The notes: generated by a model from the letters alone, not told the origin. A DNA stretch of 64,000 nucleotides from Falsochrobactrum shanghaiense (GCF_003149535.1 NZ_QGDB01000007.1:47666-111665), one strand, 5' to 3'; counted from the first letter of the stretch, positions 50,092 to 58,984 are shown. Made by a program: numbers and translations.

Positions 50092-52650
50092 TCATTCCGC
50101 AGGCGCAAGTTCAGGCTGACGGGGCCGGACTGCGCCGCTTTCCGCCTGCGCGGGCGCGCGGAAGGTCTTGAGCCTCAGCGCGTTGCCGAGGACGAAGACG
50201 CTCGACAGGGCCATCGCGCCGGCGGCAAAGACCGGCGACAGCAGGATGCCGTAGGCCGGATAGAGCAGACCGGCGGCAACGGGGATCAGAGCCGTGTTGT
50301 AGGCAAAGGCCCAGAACAGGTTCTGCCGGATGTTGCCGATCGTCGCCTTGGACAGTGCGATCGCGTTCGGCACGCCTTGCAGGCTGCCCGACATCAGCAC
50401 CACGTCGGCTGCCTCGATGGCAATGTCCGTACCCGTGCCGATGGCAAGGCCCACATCCGCTTCGGCCAGCGCCGGAGCGTCGTTGATGCCATCGCCGACG
50501 AAAGCGACCTTGCCATGCTGGGCTTTGAGGCGGCGTACAGCGTCGACCTTGCCGTCCGGCAGCACTTCCGCCACCACCTCGTCGATCCCCAGCCGAGCCG
50601 CGATGGCTTTTGCCGTGCGGGCATTGTCGCCGGTGATCATCGCGACCTTGAGGCCGAGATCGTGCAGCGCCTTGATCGCTGCGGGCGTCGTCTCCTTGAT
50701 CGGATCGGCCACGGCGATAATCGCCGCGAGCTTGCCGTCGATGGCGGCATAGAGCGGTGACTTGCCCTCATTGCCGAGACGTTCGGCAATCTTGGCGAAG
50801 GCAGCTACGTCGTGGCCGAGGTCTGCCATGTAGCGGTCAGCGCCAATTTCGACTTGGCTGCCGCCGACCATGGCCTTGACGCCGAAACCCGTCACCGACT
50901 CGAAGTCCGACACGGCCGGCAGCGGGATGTCCTCCCCGGCGGCCGCATCCACGATCGCACGGGCGATCGGATGCTCCGACTTCGCTTCGACGGCCGCAAC
51001 CAAACCGAGGACATTTGCCCGGTTGAATCCGATGGTCAGTTCCAGATCGGTGAGCGCAGGCTTGCCTTCGGTCAGTGTGCCCGTCTTGTCGACGGCGACG
51101 ACCCTGGCGTCCTTGAGCAGCTGCAACGCTTCGCCCTTGCGGAAGAGCACGCCCAGTTCCGCACCGCGGCCCGTGCCCACCATGATCGAGGTCGGCGTCG
51201 CCAGACCCATGGCGCAGGGGCAGGCGATGATCAGGACGGCGACGGCATTGACCAGAGCGAAGGTCAGCGCGGGCGACGGGCCGAACCACATCCATGCGGC
51301 GAAGGTGAGGATCGCTACCGCAAACACCGCCGGCACAAAATACATCGTGACCTTGTCGACCAGCGCCTGGATCGGTAGCTTTGAGCCTTGCGCTTCCTCG
51401 ACCATGCGGATGATCTGCGACAGCACCGTGTTGCCGCCGACCGCCGTCGCACGGATGGCAAAGGCGCCCTTCTGGTTCACCGTTCCGGCCACGACCTCGC
51501 TGCCATTCGTTTTGGACACCGGGATCGGTTCGCCCGTGATCATCGATTCGTCGACATAGCTCTGGCCTTCGATGACCTCGCCATCCACCGGGATGCGATC
51601 GCCGGGACGAACCTCGACGATGTCTCCCGACAGCACGGCGTCGATCGGCAGTTCGATCGTCTTGCCGTCCCTGCGCACGCGCGCCATCTTGGCCTGAAGG
51701 CCGACGAGACGCTTGATCGCCTCGGAGGTGCGTCCCTTGGCACGAGCCTCCAGCAAACGGCCGAGCAGGATCAGCGTCACGATGACGGCGGCAGCCTCGA
51801 AATAGACGTTCACCGTTCCGGCAGGCAGGAAACCGGGCGCGAAGGTCGCGACCAGCGAATAGCCATAGGCGGCGAGCGTGCCGACCGCGACCAGCGAGTT
51901 CATGTCGGGGGCGAGCCGCCACAGGGCGGGCAGCCCCTTGTCGTAAAAGCGGATACCCGGAACGAACAGGACGATGGTCGTCAACACGAACTGGATATAC
52001 CAGTTCGTCTGCATGCCGATGGTTGAAGCGATCAGGTCATGCATGCCCGGAATGACGTGTGAGCCCATCTCCAGGATGAAGACAGGCACCGTCAGCACCG
52101 CCGCGATGGTGAAATCGCGGGTCAGTTCACGACGTTCCGCTTCCTTCTTTTCGGTACGATCATCCGTCTCGCCCTGGCTGGTTCCTGCCGCCGTGGCGAT
52201 CACCCTGGCGTCGTATCCCGCGCCCTCGATGGCAGCCACCAAATCCGCCGCATCGGCGCTGCCCTGGATCGTGGCCTTCTCGGTCGCGAGGTTGACGACG
52301 GCATTAGTGACGCCGGGTACGGCCTTGAGCGCCTTTTCGACGCGTCCCACGCAGGATGCGCAGGTCATGCCCTCGATCGCCACTTCAAGCGAGGCTGCCG
52401 TCGGCGCGGAGAAGCTTGCCGCAACCTCATAGCCTACATCCTCCACGGCCTTGACGAGAGTGGCAGGATCGACCGCAGCGTTCGTGGTGATGCTCGCCTT
52501 TTCGGTCGCCAGATTGACGACCGCATCGGCGACGCCAGGCACGGCCTTGAGGGCTCTTTCGACACGACCTACGCAGGATGCACAGGTCATCCCCTCAATG
52601 GGGAGTGATATCGTTCCAGACAGGTCTGTTGCTCGAACGGGGGCATTCAT
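50092..52650 (-). CDS. copA: Cu(I)-exporting P1B ATPase CopA with two HMA domains
   Basis: An 852-aa ATPase. Two N-terminal HMA domains (GMTCASC at ~20 and ~95), eight membrane helices, TGEP in [11 protein letters not shown]6 [41 protein letters not shown] and TM8 [15 protein letters not shown], i.e. Cu(I)/Ag(I) class P1B-1. The ATG 52650 has AGGAGG at 6 bp. First gene of the copA-grx-reductase-cueR-orf operon from the promoter at 52691-52721. Confidence 0.95.
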   Translation of the reverse strand: MNAPVRATDLSGTISLPIEGMTCASCVGRVERALKAVPGVADAVVNLATEKASITTNAAVDPATLVKAVEDVGYEVAASFSAPTAASLEVAIEGMTCASCVGRVEKALKAVPGVTNAVVNLATEKATIQGSADAADLVAAIEGAGYDARVIATAAGTSQGETDDRTEKKEAERRELTRDFTIAAVLTVPVFILEMGSHVIPGMHDLIASTIGMQTNWYIQFVLTTIVLFVPGIRFYDKGLPALWRLAPDMNSLVAVGTLAAYGYSLVATFAPGFLPAGTVNVYFEAAAVIVTLILLGRLLEARAKGRTSEAIKRLVGLQAKMARVRRDGKTIELPIDAVLSGDIVEVRPGDRIPVDGEVIEGQSYVDESMITGEPIPVSKTNGSEVVAGTVNQKGAFAIRATAVGGNTVLSQIIRMVEEAQGSKLPIQALVDKVTMYFVPAVFAVAILTFAAWMWFGPSPALTFALVNAVAVLIIACPCAMGLATPTSIMVGTGRGAELGVLFRKGEALQLLKDARVVAVDKTGTLTEGKPALTDLELTIGFNRANVLGLVAAVEAKSEHPIARAIVDAAAGEDIPLPAVSDFESVTGFGVKAMVGGSQVEIGADRYMADLGHDVAAFAKIAERLGNEGKSPLYAAIDGKLAAIIAVADPIKETTPAAIKALHDLGLKVAMITGDNARTAKAIAARLGIDEVVAEVLPDGKVDAVRRLKAQHGKVAFVGDGINDAPALAEADVGLAIGTGTDIAIEAADVVLMSGSLQGVPNAIALSKATIGNIRQNLFWAFAYNTALIPVAAGLLYPAYGILLSPVFAAGAMALSSVFVLGNALRLKTFRAPAQAESGAVRPRQPELAPAE

Positions 52651-52690
52651 AGCCGCCTCCTTTTTTGTCCCGAAATTCCAGTTCGGACAG

Positions 52691-52721
52691 AAGATGGGGT
52701 TTCCAACCATGGGAAGGTCAA
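52691..52721 (-). promoter_or_regulatory. CueR promoter of copA
   Basis: Minus strand TTGACC (52721-52716), 19-bp spacer, CATCTT (52696-52691). The dyad (plus 52700-52717) is almost identical to the mirror-image copZ promoter 26 bp away, so the pair arose by inverted duplication. Confidence 0.88.
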
Positions 52722-52746
52722 GAGGACAAACAGAGAAAAATCGCCA

Positions 52747-52777
52747 TTGACCTTCCCATGGTTGGAAGCCCCACATT
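52747..52777 (+). promoter_or_regulatory. CueR promoter of copZ
   Basis: TTGACC (52747-52752), 19-bp spacer, CACATT (52772-52777), dyad CCTTCCCATGGTTGGAAGC at 52751-52769. It drives the chaperone at 52810. Confidence 0.88.
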
Positions 52778-52809
52778 TGGCAACGTGAGACCAAACAAGG
52801 AGAATTCTC

Positions 52810-53004
52810 ATGGAACTCAGAATCGAGAACATGACCTGCGGTGGCTGCGCAAAATCCGTCACCAAGGCGATCCAGTCAGTCGACCCCACCGCCAGGGTGG
52901 AGACGAATCCGGAGGCGCGGGCGGTCAAGGTTGAGACGACTGCTAGTGCGGGGGCTATTCAGCAGGTTCTCGAAGAAGCCGGCTATCCTGCAACTGTAAA
53001 CTGA
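52810..53004 (+). CDS. copZ: CopZ-like HMA copper chaperone
   Basis: A 64-aa HMA domain with [10 protein letters not shown] at residues 8-17 and the terminal GYPATVN. GGAGAA precedes the ATG. Divergent from copA, which it would supply with Cu(I). Close paralogue of the chaperone at 37931. Confidence 0.94.
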   Translation: MELRIENMTCGGCAKSVTKAIQSVDPTARVETNPEARAVKVETTASAGAIQQVLEEAGYPATVN

Positions 53005-53018
53005 CCAGGAGCTGTGTC

Positions 53019-53423
53019 ATGAACAAGCTCACCCCGATCTTCATTGCCGGCGCGTTCGTCATTGCTGGCGGACTCGCCTACGCACAGTCTCAGATGGACG
53101 AGCAAGGCCAAGGAGCGACCATGAATCACGGCGAACATGCCGGACACGGCGCCACCGCGCCTTCGGATAACCCTGTCATTCGCGCCTACCAGCAAGTCAA
53201 CGACAAGATGCATGCCGATATGGCGATCGAGTTTACGGGCGATGCGGATGAGGATTTCATGCGCGGCATGATCCCCCATCACCAGGGCGCCATCGACATG
53301 GCTCGTGTCGTTCTCGAACACGGATCAGACCCCGAGGTGCGAGCACTTGCTGAGGAGGTCATCTCCGCCCAGGAGGCGGAAATCGCGCAGATGCAGGAAT
53401 GGCTGGCCAAGCGCAGCCAATGA
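53019..53423 (+). CDS. Secreted DUF305 copper protein
   Basis: A 134-aa secreted protein: signal peptide to ~residue 22 (LAYAQ), Met/His stretch ([10 protein letters not shown]), then DUF305 with [24 protein letters not shown] and a helical end. AGGAG is 8 bp upstream. It follows copZ by 14 bp and shares its CueR promoter and the terminator at 53431. Confidence 0.9.
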   Translation: MNKLTPIFIAGAFVIAGGLAYAQSQMDEQGQGATMNHGEHAGHGATAPSDNPVIRAYQQVNDKMHADMAIEFTGDADEDFMRGMIPHHQGAIDMARVVLEHGSDPEVRALAEEVISAQEAEIAQMQEWLAKRSQ

Positions 53424-53430
53424 GACGGTG

Positions 53431-53460
53431 AAGGGCGGATCAATTCCGCCCTTTTCCTTT
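53431..53460 (+). terminator. Rho-independent terminator of copZ-DUF305
   Basis: Stem AAGGGCGGA (53431-53439) / TCCGCCCTT (53445-53453), loop TCAAT, followed by a T-rich run TTCCTTT, 7 bp after the DUF305 stop. Confidence 0.9.
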
Positions 53461-53527
53461 GCCGGTCATCAGCACGAGGACGGTTGCCACCGCGAAGGCG
53501 ACAAGCGCCCCATCGGTGCGCCTTCGG

Positions 53528-53704
53528 TCAAGGCAAACGGCTCGCGTGGACGCTGAACCACGTCTGGAACCCTGTTTCGAAAATGGTGATGCGTCCGCGG
53601 GCCTCGACCAGGGATAACAGCGTATCGGCCAGATCCCTGACCGCAAGCAACCCGACCCGAAGCTCTCCAACTGCGGCGATCAGATTCTCGGCTCTGATCT
53701 TCAT
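53528..53704 (-). CDS. Small protein behind its own CueR-type promoter
   Basis: A 58-aa frame, MKIRAENLIAAVGELRVG... to SVHASRLP, with AAGGAG six bases before the ATG and a CueR-type promoter ending 26 bp upstream. Mostly helical and basic at the end (GFQTWFSVHASR). The stop is followed by an open frame in another register with a hydrophobic segment, so a frameshifted longer protein is possible. No family recognised. Confidence 0.5.
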   Translation of the reverse strand: MKIRAENLIAAVGELRVGLLAVRDLADTLLSLVEARGRITIFETGFQTWFSVHASRLP

Positions 53705-53729
53705 GTCCATCTCCTTCGTTTGGCCCTCC

Positions 53730-53760
53730 AAGATGAGGGTTCCAACCATTGGAAGGTCAA
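53730..53760 (-). promoter_or_regulatory. CueR-type promoter facing the small ORF at 53528-53704
   Basis: Minus strand TTGACC (53760-53755), 19-bp spacer, CATCTT (53735-53730); dyad TTCCAACCATTGGAA within plus 53739-53756. Same -10 word as the copA promoter. Confidence 0.8.
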
Positions 53761-53857
53761 CCCCACTGATGATCGCGACAATGGTGCAAAGCAGACAGAA
53801 AGCGCCGGCGAGATTTTTTGATCGGAGGGAACCAAGATGGCTCTCGAACCTTAAATA

Positions 53858-53872
53858 TACCCATACGGGGTA
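53858..53872. promoter_or_regulatory. CsoR-type operator
   Basis: TACCC (53858-53862), 5 bp, GGGTA (53868-53872), set in ATA...TAT flanks, 10 bp before the csoR start. This is the usual G/C-tract inverted repeat of CsoR/RcnR-family repressors and implies autorepression. Confidence 0.75.
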
Positions 53873-53882
53873 TTTTACGGCC

Positions 53883-54158
53883 ATGTGCCAGAAGGACAAC
53901 AAAGCCCTCCGCGCGAGGCTCAAGCGAATCGAAGGACAGGTGCGAGGGGTCAGCCAGATGGTGGCCGATGACCGTTACTGCATCGATATCCTGCATCAGA
54001 TCCACGCCATCAAGGCGGCGCTGGCCAAGGTCGAGACCGAAATCCTCAAGACCCACGCCGCTTGCTGTGTCGAGGAAGCGATAGCGGCAGGTGATGCGGA
54101 CGCGCAACGCCGCAAATTCAGCGAGTTGGTCGAGGTGTTCGCAAAAGCAAAACTCTGA
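53883..54158 (+). CDS. csoR: CsoR-family Cu(I)-sensing repressor
   Basis: A 91-aa all-helical DUF156 protein. Cys33, His58 and Cys62 have exactly the 25- and 4-residue spacing of the Cu(I) ligands of M. tuberculosis CsoR (Cys36-His61-Cys65), so copper rather than formaldehyde or Ni sensing is favoured. An N-terminal Cys2 is also present. It leads an operon with the glutaredoxin-MauE fusion and a membrane DUF305 protein. Confidence 0.9.
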   Translation: MCQKDNKALRARLKRIEGQVRGVSQMVADDRYCIDILHQIHAIKAALAKVETEILKTHAACCVEEAIAAGDADAQRRKFSELVEVFAKAKL

Positions 54159-54176
54159 AATCGAAGGACTGACGAC

Positions 54177-54944
54177 ATGGCCACTTCCACCGCAAAACGC
54201 GCCGACCTGCACAGGATGGTGACCCACGAACATACCTGTCCCTACGGTCTCAAATCGCTCGACCTCCTGAAACGGCAGGGCTACGAGGTCAACGATCATG
54301 AGCTGACGTCGCGCGCCGAGATCGATGCTTTCAAGAAAACGCACGGCGTCGACACCACACCGCAGACCTTTATCGGCGGCAATCGCATCGGCGGCTACGA
54401 CGATCTTCTCGCCTTCTTCGGCAAGGAGGTAAAGGACAAGGACGCCACCACCTATACGCCGGTGATCGCGTTGTTCGCGATGGCTGCGTTGATGGCGCTA
54501 GCGACGAGTTGGGCCGCGTTCGGTACCCTTGCGACCGTTGCGGCGGCAGAATGGTTCATTGCCATCGCCATGTGTCTGCTCGCCCTGCAGAAGCTCAAGG
54601 ACGTGGAAAGCTTCGCTACCATGTTCCTCAACTACGATCTGTTCGCCCAGCGCTGGGTGCGCTACTCCTACGTCTATCCGTTCGCCGAAGCGCTGGCGGG
54701 CATCCTGATGATGGCCGGCGCGCTGATGTGGCTGTCGATCCCCGTTGCCCTCTTCATCGGCACTGTCGGAGCCGTATCGGTCTTCAAGGCGGTCTATATC
54801 GACAAGCGCGAACTCAAATGCGCCTGCGTTGGCGGTGACAGCAACGTTCCGCTCGGCTTCGTCTCGCTGACGGAGAACCTGATGATGGTCGGAATGGCGA
54901 TCTGGATGCTACTCAAGCCCATGGGCATCGGTCTCGGACATTAA
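54177..54944 (+). CDS. Glutaredoxin-MauE/DoxX fusion membrane protein
   Basis: A 255-aa protein. Residues ~10-85 are a glutaredoxin fold with monothiol-like site HTCPYGLKS and TPQTFIGGNRIGGYDDL. Then four membrane helices of the MauE/DoxX-like family, with a Cys pair KCACVGG near residue 218. MauE-type proteins pair with thiol carriers in periplasmic maturation. CsoR control suggests a copper-linked thiol role. Confidence 0.85.
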   Translation: MATSTAKRADLHRMVTHEHTCPYGLKSLDLLKRQGYEVNDHELTSRAEIDAFKKTHGVDTTPQTFIGGNRIGGYDDLLAFFGKEVKDKDATTYTPVIALFAMAALMALATSWAAFGTLATVAAAEWFIAIAMCLLALQKLKDVESFATMFLNYDLFAQRWVRYSYVYPFAEALAGILMMAGALMWLSIPVALFIGTVGAVSVFKAVYIDKRELKCACVGGDSNVPLGFVSLTENLMMVGMAIWMLLKPMGIGLGH

Positions 54945-54966
54945 GCGAAAACCAAGGAGCCACGAG

Positions 54967-55470
54967 ATGACCCAATCGTCCCATAATGGCAAGCACGAAC
55001 ACGCCGATCACGGCGAAGGACGTCCCTACCTGATGTTCTGGATCAACATGGCGCTCGGCCTGATCGTCATGTACGTCGTCATGTTCTCGATGATCGACGG
55101 ATTTCAAGATTTCCGAAACAATCTCAACATGTTCTACATGGCCGTGACCATGTGGGCGCCGATGGGCATCTTCATGCTGGCAACGATGCCCGGCATGTTT
55201 CCGCGAAAAGGGCTCAATATCACCCTCTACGCCGTCTTCCTCGTCTTGACGATCGCCTCATTCGCAGCCACACGAAGCCAAACCCTGATCGGTGACGGGC
55301 AGTTCATCGATTCGATGATCCCGCACCACTCGGGCGCGATCCTCATGTGCCGGGAAGCAGACCTGCGCGATGCTGAATTGCTGACGCTTTGCGAAGAAAT
55401 CATCGCAGCCCAGCGCAGCGAGATCGAGCAGATGGAGACAATTAAGGCTCGTCTCGATCAAAGGCCCTAA
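54967..55470 (+). CDS. Membrane-anchored DUF305 protein
   Basis: A 167-aa protein: His-rich N terminus (HNGKHEHADHGEG), three hydrophobic helices between ~22 and 100, then a short DUF305 domain with DSMIPHHSGAILMCREADLRD near residue 117. GGAGCC precedes the ATG. Third DUF305 protein of the island and the only integral membrane one; it probably holds the copper site facing the periplasm. Confidence 0.87.
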   Translation: MTQSSHNGKHEHADHGEGRPYLMFWINMALGLIVMYVVMFSMIDGFQDFRNNLNMFYMAVTMWAPMGIFMLATMPGMFPRKGLNITLYAVFLVLTIASFAATRSQTLIGDGQFIDSMIPHHSGAILMCREADLRDAELLTLCEEIIAAQRSEIEQMETIKARLDQRP

Positions 55471-55524
55471 GACCTGTTGCCTTGCCCAATAGCGTCCGAG
55501 AATGGCAGGCTCAATGAGGATTGC

Positions 55525-55617
55525 ATGACAAAACATCATGAGGATGGTCGCAGCTTCGTCACGGTCGTCAGCAAAAGCCAGCCGTGCCGGACCTGCGGCG
55601 GCTATTCGAGACCTTGA
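55525..55617 (+). CDS. Possible 30-residue CxxC peptide
   Basis: A 30-aa frame beginning MTKHHEDGRSF, with CRTC near the end, preceded by TGAGGA. It follows the membrane DUF305 gene by 54 bp and overlaps the end of the convergent TlpA fusion by 16 bp. Support is weak; it may be a small metal-binding peptide or chance. Confidence 0.3.
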   Translation: MTKHHEDGRSFVTVVSKSQPCRTCGGYSRP

Positions 55618-56402
55618 ATGCCGCTCACGAGGGCTTCTCTTGAGATCTCGCCCATGTGTACCGATTGCAGCGTCCCGTCGCTCTTGAGGAACAACGTAGC
55701 CGGCAGGCCCGGTACCTCGTAATGACGACCGAACTCACCGAGTCCGTCGAGCACCACATGCTCAAGCTCAAGATTCTCGGCTGTGAGGTAGCGCTGAATG
55801 ATCTCCTGGCCTTCACCTTGGTTGACGAAGACAAGTTCGGCAGCGTCCGTATTTGCGGCAACGTCCGCCATCATCGGCATTTCACGGCGGCAGGGCGGGC
55901 ACCACGTCGCCCACAGGTTGATGACCACAGGTTGACCTTCGAGTTCACTTGGATTGAACCGTTCTCCGGCCAGCGTGCGGTAGATGTCTCCGGTCGGCAG
56001 CGGTGTCGCCGGCACGCCGGCGCTGAGCTGCAGTACGAAGAACGCGACATAGGCCGCAGCGGCGCTCGGCAGGGCCGTCCACAATGTGAGCCGCAATTCG
56101 CGCCGGAAGCGAAAGAACGTGTAGGCGAACGCCAGCGCAATGCCGGCTTCGATCATGAAGCCGCCCTGCCACATGTAGAATACGCGCAGCGGCTCGGCGA
56201 GGAAACTGCTCGCGTGCTGGATGACGTGCCCGACGCGCGCGCCGACCACGAAAGCGACGGTCGCGCCCCAGGCCCAGGACGAAAAGCGCTGATCGACCTT
56301 GCGGGCGAGGATCTCGCTCAGCAGGAGAAAGGCGGCGATGGCGAGGATCGCGGCGAAGCGGTCGGGTGCGAAGACGAAAGGCCCGATGGCGACTGCGTTC
56401 AT
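55602..56402 (-). CDS. Lgt-like membrane domain fused to TlpA thioredoxin
   Basis: A 266-aa protein. The N-terminal ~125 residues are a polytopic domain resembling prolipoprotein diacylglyceryl transferase (GARVGHVIQHASSFLAEPLRVFYMWQGGFMIEAGI), but shortened and missing much of the Lgt catalytic region. The C-terminal ~135 residues are a TlpA/ResA-type thioredoxin with WATWCPPCRREMPMM and a cis-Pro in EVPGLPATLFLKSDG. It follows dsbD by 1 bp and is probably a periplasmic thiol reductase fed by DsbD. Confidence 0.85.
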   Translation of the reverse strand: MNAVAIGPFVFAPDRFAAILAIAAFLLLSEILARKVDQRFSSWAWGATVAFVVGARVGHVIQHASSFLAEPLRVFYMWQGGFMIEAGIALAFAYTFFRFRRELRLTLWTALPSAAAAYVAFFVLQLSAGVPATPLPTGDIYRTLAGERFNPSELEGQPVVINLWATWCPPCRREMPMMADVAANTDAAELVFVNQGEGQEIIQRYLTAENLELEHVVLDGLGEFGRHYEVPGLPATLFLKSDGTLQSVHMGEISREALVSGIQGLE

Positions 56403-56403
56403 C

Positions 56404-58254
56404 TCACTGCCTCGCCTGAGAGACCGATGTCAGCAACGTATCGGTTGTCACATCGCCGATGAGGCGGGAGCCGTTTGCCTCCGAGGCATTTCGGTTGAAG
56501 AAGATCATGGTCGGTGGGCCGACCACAGCAAGATCGCGCATCAGACCCTGACTGGCCTCATCCAGTCCGGTCAGATCCACCTTGACACGCTGGAAGTCGT
56601 TCAGTGCGGCAACGATTTCCGTGCTCGAAAAGACGTCGCGTTCGATCGTCTTGCAGATGACGCACCAGTCGGCCGTGAAATAGACCAATGTCGGACGTCC
56701 GTTGGCAGAGGCAATCGCTTGCTCGACCTGCGGCGTCGAGTTTGCCTCGATGAATGTCATCTCGGACTGGGCGATCTGCTGGCCCGAACCGGTCATGACG
56801 AAGTGGGCGAGCGGACGTAGCGGGTCGGTCCCGCCCGACGCCGCCCCGATCGCCAGGATGACGCCGCCGAGGGAAACCCCAAGTCCGGCGGCTTTGCGGA
56901 AACGTGGCCAGGCACCCGCATCGGCCAGGAGCCGATCAGCGACGCCGATGAAGACCGCAACAATCAAGAGGAGGCCCGCCCAAAGCGCCAGCGTCACTTG
57001 CGGCGGCAGGATTCGGGAGACCATCCAGATCGCCGCGCCGAGAAAGACGAAGCCGAACGCGTATTTGACCTGCACCATCCACGCCCCCGCACGCGGCAGA
57101 GCGCGGCTCCCCATCGTGCCAAAGGCGATCAGCGGAATGCCTTGGCCGAGCCCGAGGGCAAACAGCGCACTCGCGCCGATCCAGGCATCGCCCGTATGTG
57201 CGATATAGAGAAGTGCCGCGGCGAGCGGCGCGGTGACGCAGGGACCGACGATCAGCGCGGAAAGGAAGCCCATTCCGGCGGCTCCGCCCACCGAGCCGCG
57301 CGTGCCGGCCTGTACCCCTGCCATCCGGCTGACCCAGGTGGTCGGCAGTTGCAGTTCGAACAGGCCGAACATCGCCGTCGCCAGCACGACGAACAGCGCT
57401 GCGACGGCGCCAATGGCGTAGGGCGATTGCAGCACCATCTGGAGGTTTTGGCCGGACCACGCGGCAACCACGCCAAGCAGGCCAAACGCTGCGGCCATTG
57501 CCAGCACATAGGCCAAAGACAGGATGAAGCCGCGCCGGGCCGTCAATGCCTCGCCCTCGCGCGCCAGGGTCGCGCTCAGGATCGGATACATGGGCAGCAC
57601 GCAGGGCGTGAAGGCGAGCAACAGCCCGAAGGCGAGGAAACTCACGATCACCCAGATCGCACCGCCGCTGGCGAGAAGCGAGCCGACCATGCCGCCGTCC
57701 TGCGTGTCCTCAGCCAGGCTGAAGCCGCCGTTTCCCGTCCCTCCGGCAGGGGCGGCCGGAGTTGGACCTATGCCAAAGCCGACAACGGGTTCGGAAACCT
57801 GAAGGTTTGCCGTGTTGACCGTCAGGGTCAGCGGCGGATAGCAGATCGAATCCTTCTTGCAGCCCTGATAGGTGACTGCGACCTGCCCGGGCGCTTCAGT
57901 GCCGAGACGTGCCACCGCTTCAAGATAATAGACCTCCGAAGGACCGAAGTTGGCATCCTCTGTCTCCACGACGCCCGGTCCAGTCGACAGCGGGATCGGC
58001 TCGCCGGTCGCGGCATCCTTCGCTTCCAGATGATCGCGATAGAGGTAATAGCCTTCCTCGATTTCCCACCGGAGTTGGATCTGCTGATCCGCATTCCGCT
58101 CAACCGAGAAACGGAAGGCTTCCTCGGCTTGCAGGAGATCCTCCTGTTGCGCCGCGGCGGGCAGCGACAGGAAGACGAAGAACAGGCCAGCAAGGAGGCG
58201 GAGTATGGGCATTGAGGACATGAAATTACTCGGATGATCGCGATCGGGATGCAT
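56404..58254 (-). CDS. dsbD: Thiol:disulfide interchange protein DsbD
   Basis: A 616-aa three-domain reductant carrier. Signal peptide, then the alpha domain with YQGCKKDSICYPP; eight-helix beta domain with FTPCVLPMYPILS and the second Cys in GPCVTAPLAAALLY; C-terminal thioredoxin domain with FTADWCVICKTIERDVF. ATG 58254 shares a base with the preceding stop (TGATG); ATG 58221, at the start of the signal peptide, is the alternative. Supplies electrons to periplasmic partners such as the TlpA fusion and the DsbA-like protein. Confidence 0.92.
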   Translation of the reverse strand: MHPDRDHPSNFMSSMPILRLLAGLFFVFLSLPAAAQQEDLLQAEEAFRFSVERNADQQIQLRWEIEEGYYLYRDHLEAKDAATGEPIPLSTGPGVVETEDANFGPSEVYYLEAVARLGTEAPGQVAVTYQGCKKDSICYPPLTLTVNTANLQVSEPVVGFGIGPTPAAPAGGTGNGGFSLAEDTQDGGMVGSLLASGGAIWVIVSFLAFGLLLAFTPCVLPMYPILSATLAREGEALTARRGFILSLAYVLAMAAAFGLLGVVAAWSGQNLQMVLQSPYAIGAVAALFVVLATAMFGLFELQLPTTWVSRMAGVQAGTRGSVGGAAGMGFLSALIVGPCVTAPLAAALLYIAHTGDAWIGASALFALGLGQGIPLIAFGTMGSRALPRAGAWMVQVKYAFGFVFLGAAIWMVSRILPPQVTLALWAGLLLIVAVFIGVADRLLADAGAWPRFRKAAGLGVSLGGVILAIGAASGGTDPLRPLAHFVMTGSGQQIAQSEMTFIEANSTPQVEQAIASANGRPTLVYFTADWCVICKTIERDVFSSTEIVAALNDFQRVKVDLTGLDEASQGLMRDLAVVGPPTMIFFNRNASEANGSRLIGDVTTDTLLTSVSQARQ

Positions 58255-58934
58255 CAAGACGCTTCGCGAGCGTCTGCGACAACCTGGCGGAAGCCGTCCT
58301 CGTCGAGGGCGGAGGCGACGAGAAACCGACCGATCAGAAACACGGGCGTGCCACGCAGACCGAGCCCCTCGGCCTGCGCGTTATTGCGCTGAAGCAAGGC
58401 GGTGATCTCGGCGTCGCGGCGGTTGGCTTCGGTCTCGAGACCCGCCGTGTCGAAGCCGGCACCTTCCAATGCCTGTCGCATCTGCTCTTCTGGCACCCGC
58501 GACCCTTCGATACCCATCAACGCCAGATAGGCTTCCTCGTAGCGGTTCTGATACCCGGCCGCCAACGCCAGCTTTGCGCCATAGACCGAAGACTGCGCGA
58601 GGATCGGCCAGTCCTTGTAGACGTGACGCACATTGCCGTCCGATTCCAGCACCGTATTCAGCGGCTCGACGGTGCGCTTGCAGAAAGGACAGTTATAGTC
58701 AAAGAACGAGACGATCGTCAGGTCGCCGTTCGGGTTGCCGCCGACCGGCGCCTCCGGGTCGTTCAGGATCATCTCGGCTGACATGTCGTCGGCACGCACG
58801 GGCATGGCAAAGCCGGCGGCAGCGAGCGCCGCCAGGCCCGAGAGCAAGGTCCGCCGACTCAATGCACCGCGGAACGGCGGCCTACCCATAGCGAAAGGAT
58901 GAGGTCTACGTGTGCAGAGGCGCCGATCGTGCAT
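58254..58934 (-). CDS. DsbA/ScsC-like periplasmic thiol oxidoreductase
   Basis: A 226-aa exported protein with a Tat-like signal (SRRTLLSGLAALAAAG). The active site is FFDYNCPFCKRTVEP near residue 87 and the cis-Pro loop GLRGTPVFLIG near 199, the DsbG/Com1/ScsC subtype. ScsC-type proteins confer copper tolerance together with a DsbD-like ScsB. Gene order DsbA-like, DsbD, TlpA fits an Scs-like set. Preceded by a CTTAAG box. Confidence 0.87.
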   Translation of the reverse strand: MHDRRLCTRRPHPFAMGRPPFRGALSRRTLLSGLAALAAAGFAMPVRADDMSAEMILNDPEAPVGGNPNGDLTIVSFFDYNCPFCKRTVEPLNTVLESDGNVRHVYKDWPILAQSSVYGAKLALAAGYQNRYEEAYLALMGIEGSRVPEEQMRQALEGAGFDTAGLETEANRRDAEITALLQRNNAQAEGLGLRGTPVFLIGRFLVASALDEDGFRQVVADAREAS

Positions 58935-58984
58935 GGTCTCAAAGCTCCAGATCATGGATATTGAAGCGAGCGCACTCTCCCGAG

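Noticed and set aside
53440..53670. Minus-strand frame ending in a hydrophobic segment and GKGKGRN
   Set aside because: Its end is the reverse reading of the copZ-DUF305 terminator and it lacks a good start; kept only as a possible frameshift extension of the small ORF at 53528.
56998..58215. 405-codon plus-strand frame opposite dsbD
   Set aside because: Antisense shadow of a well-supported DsbD.
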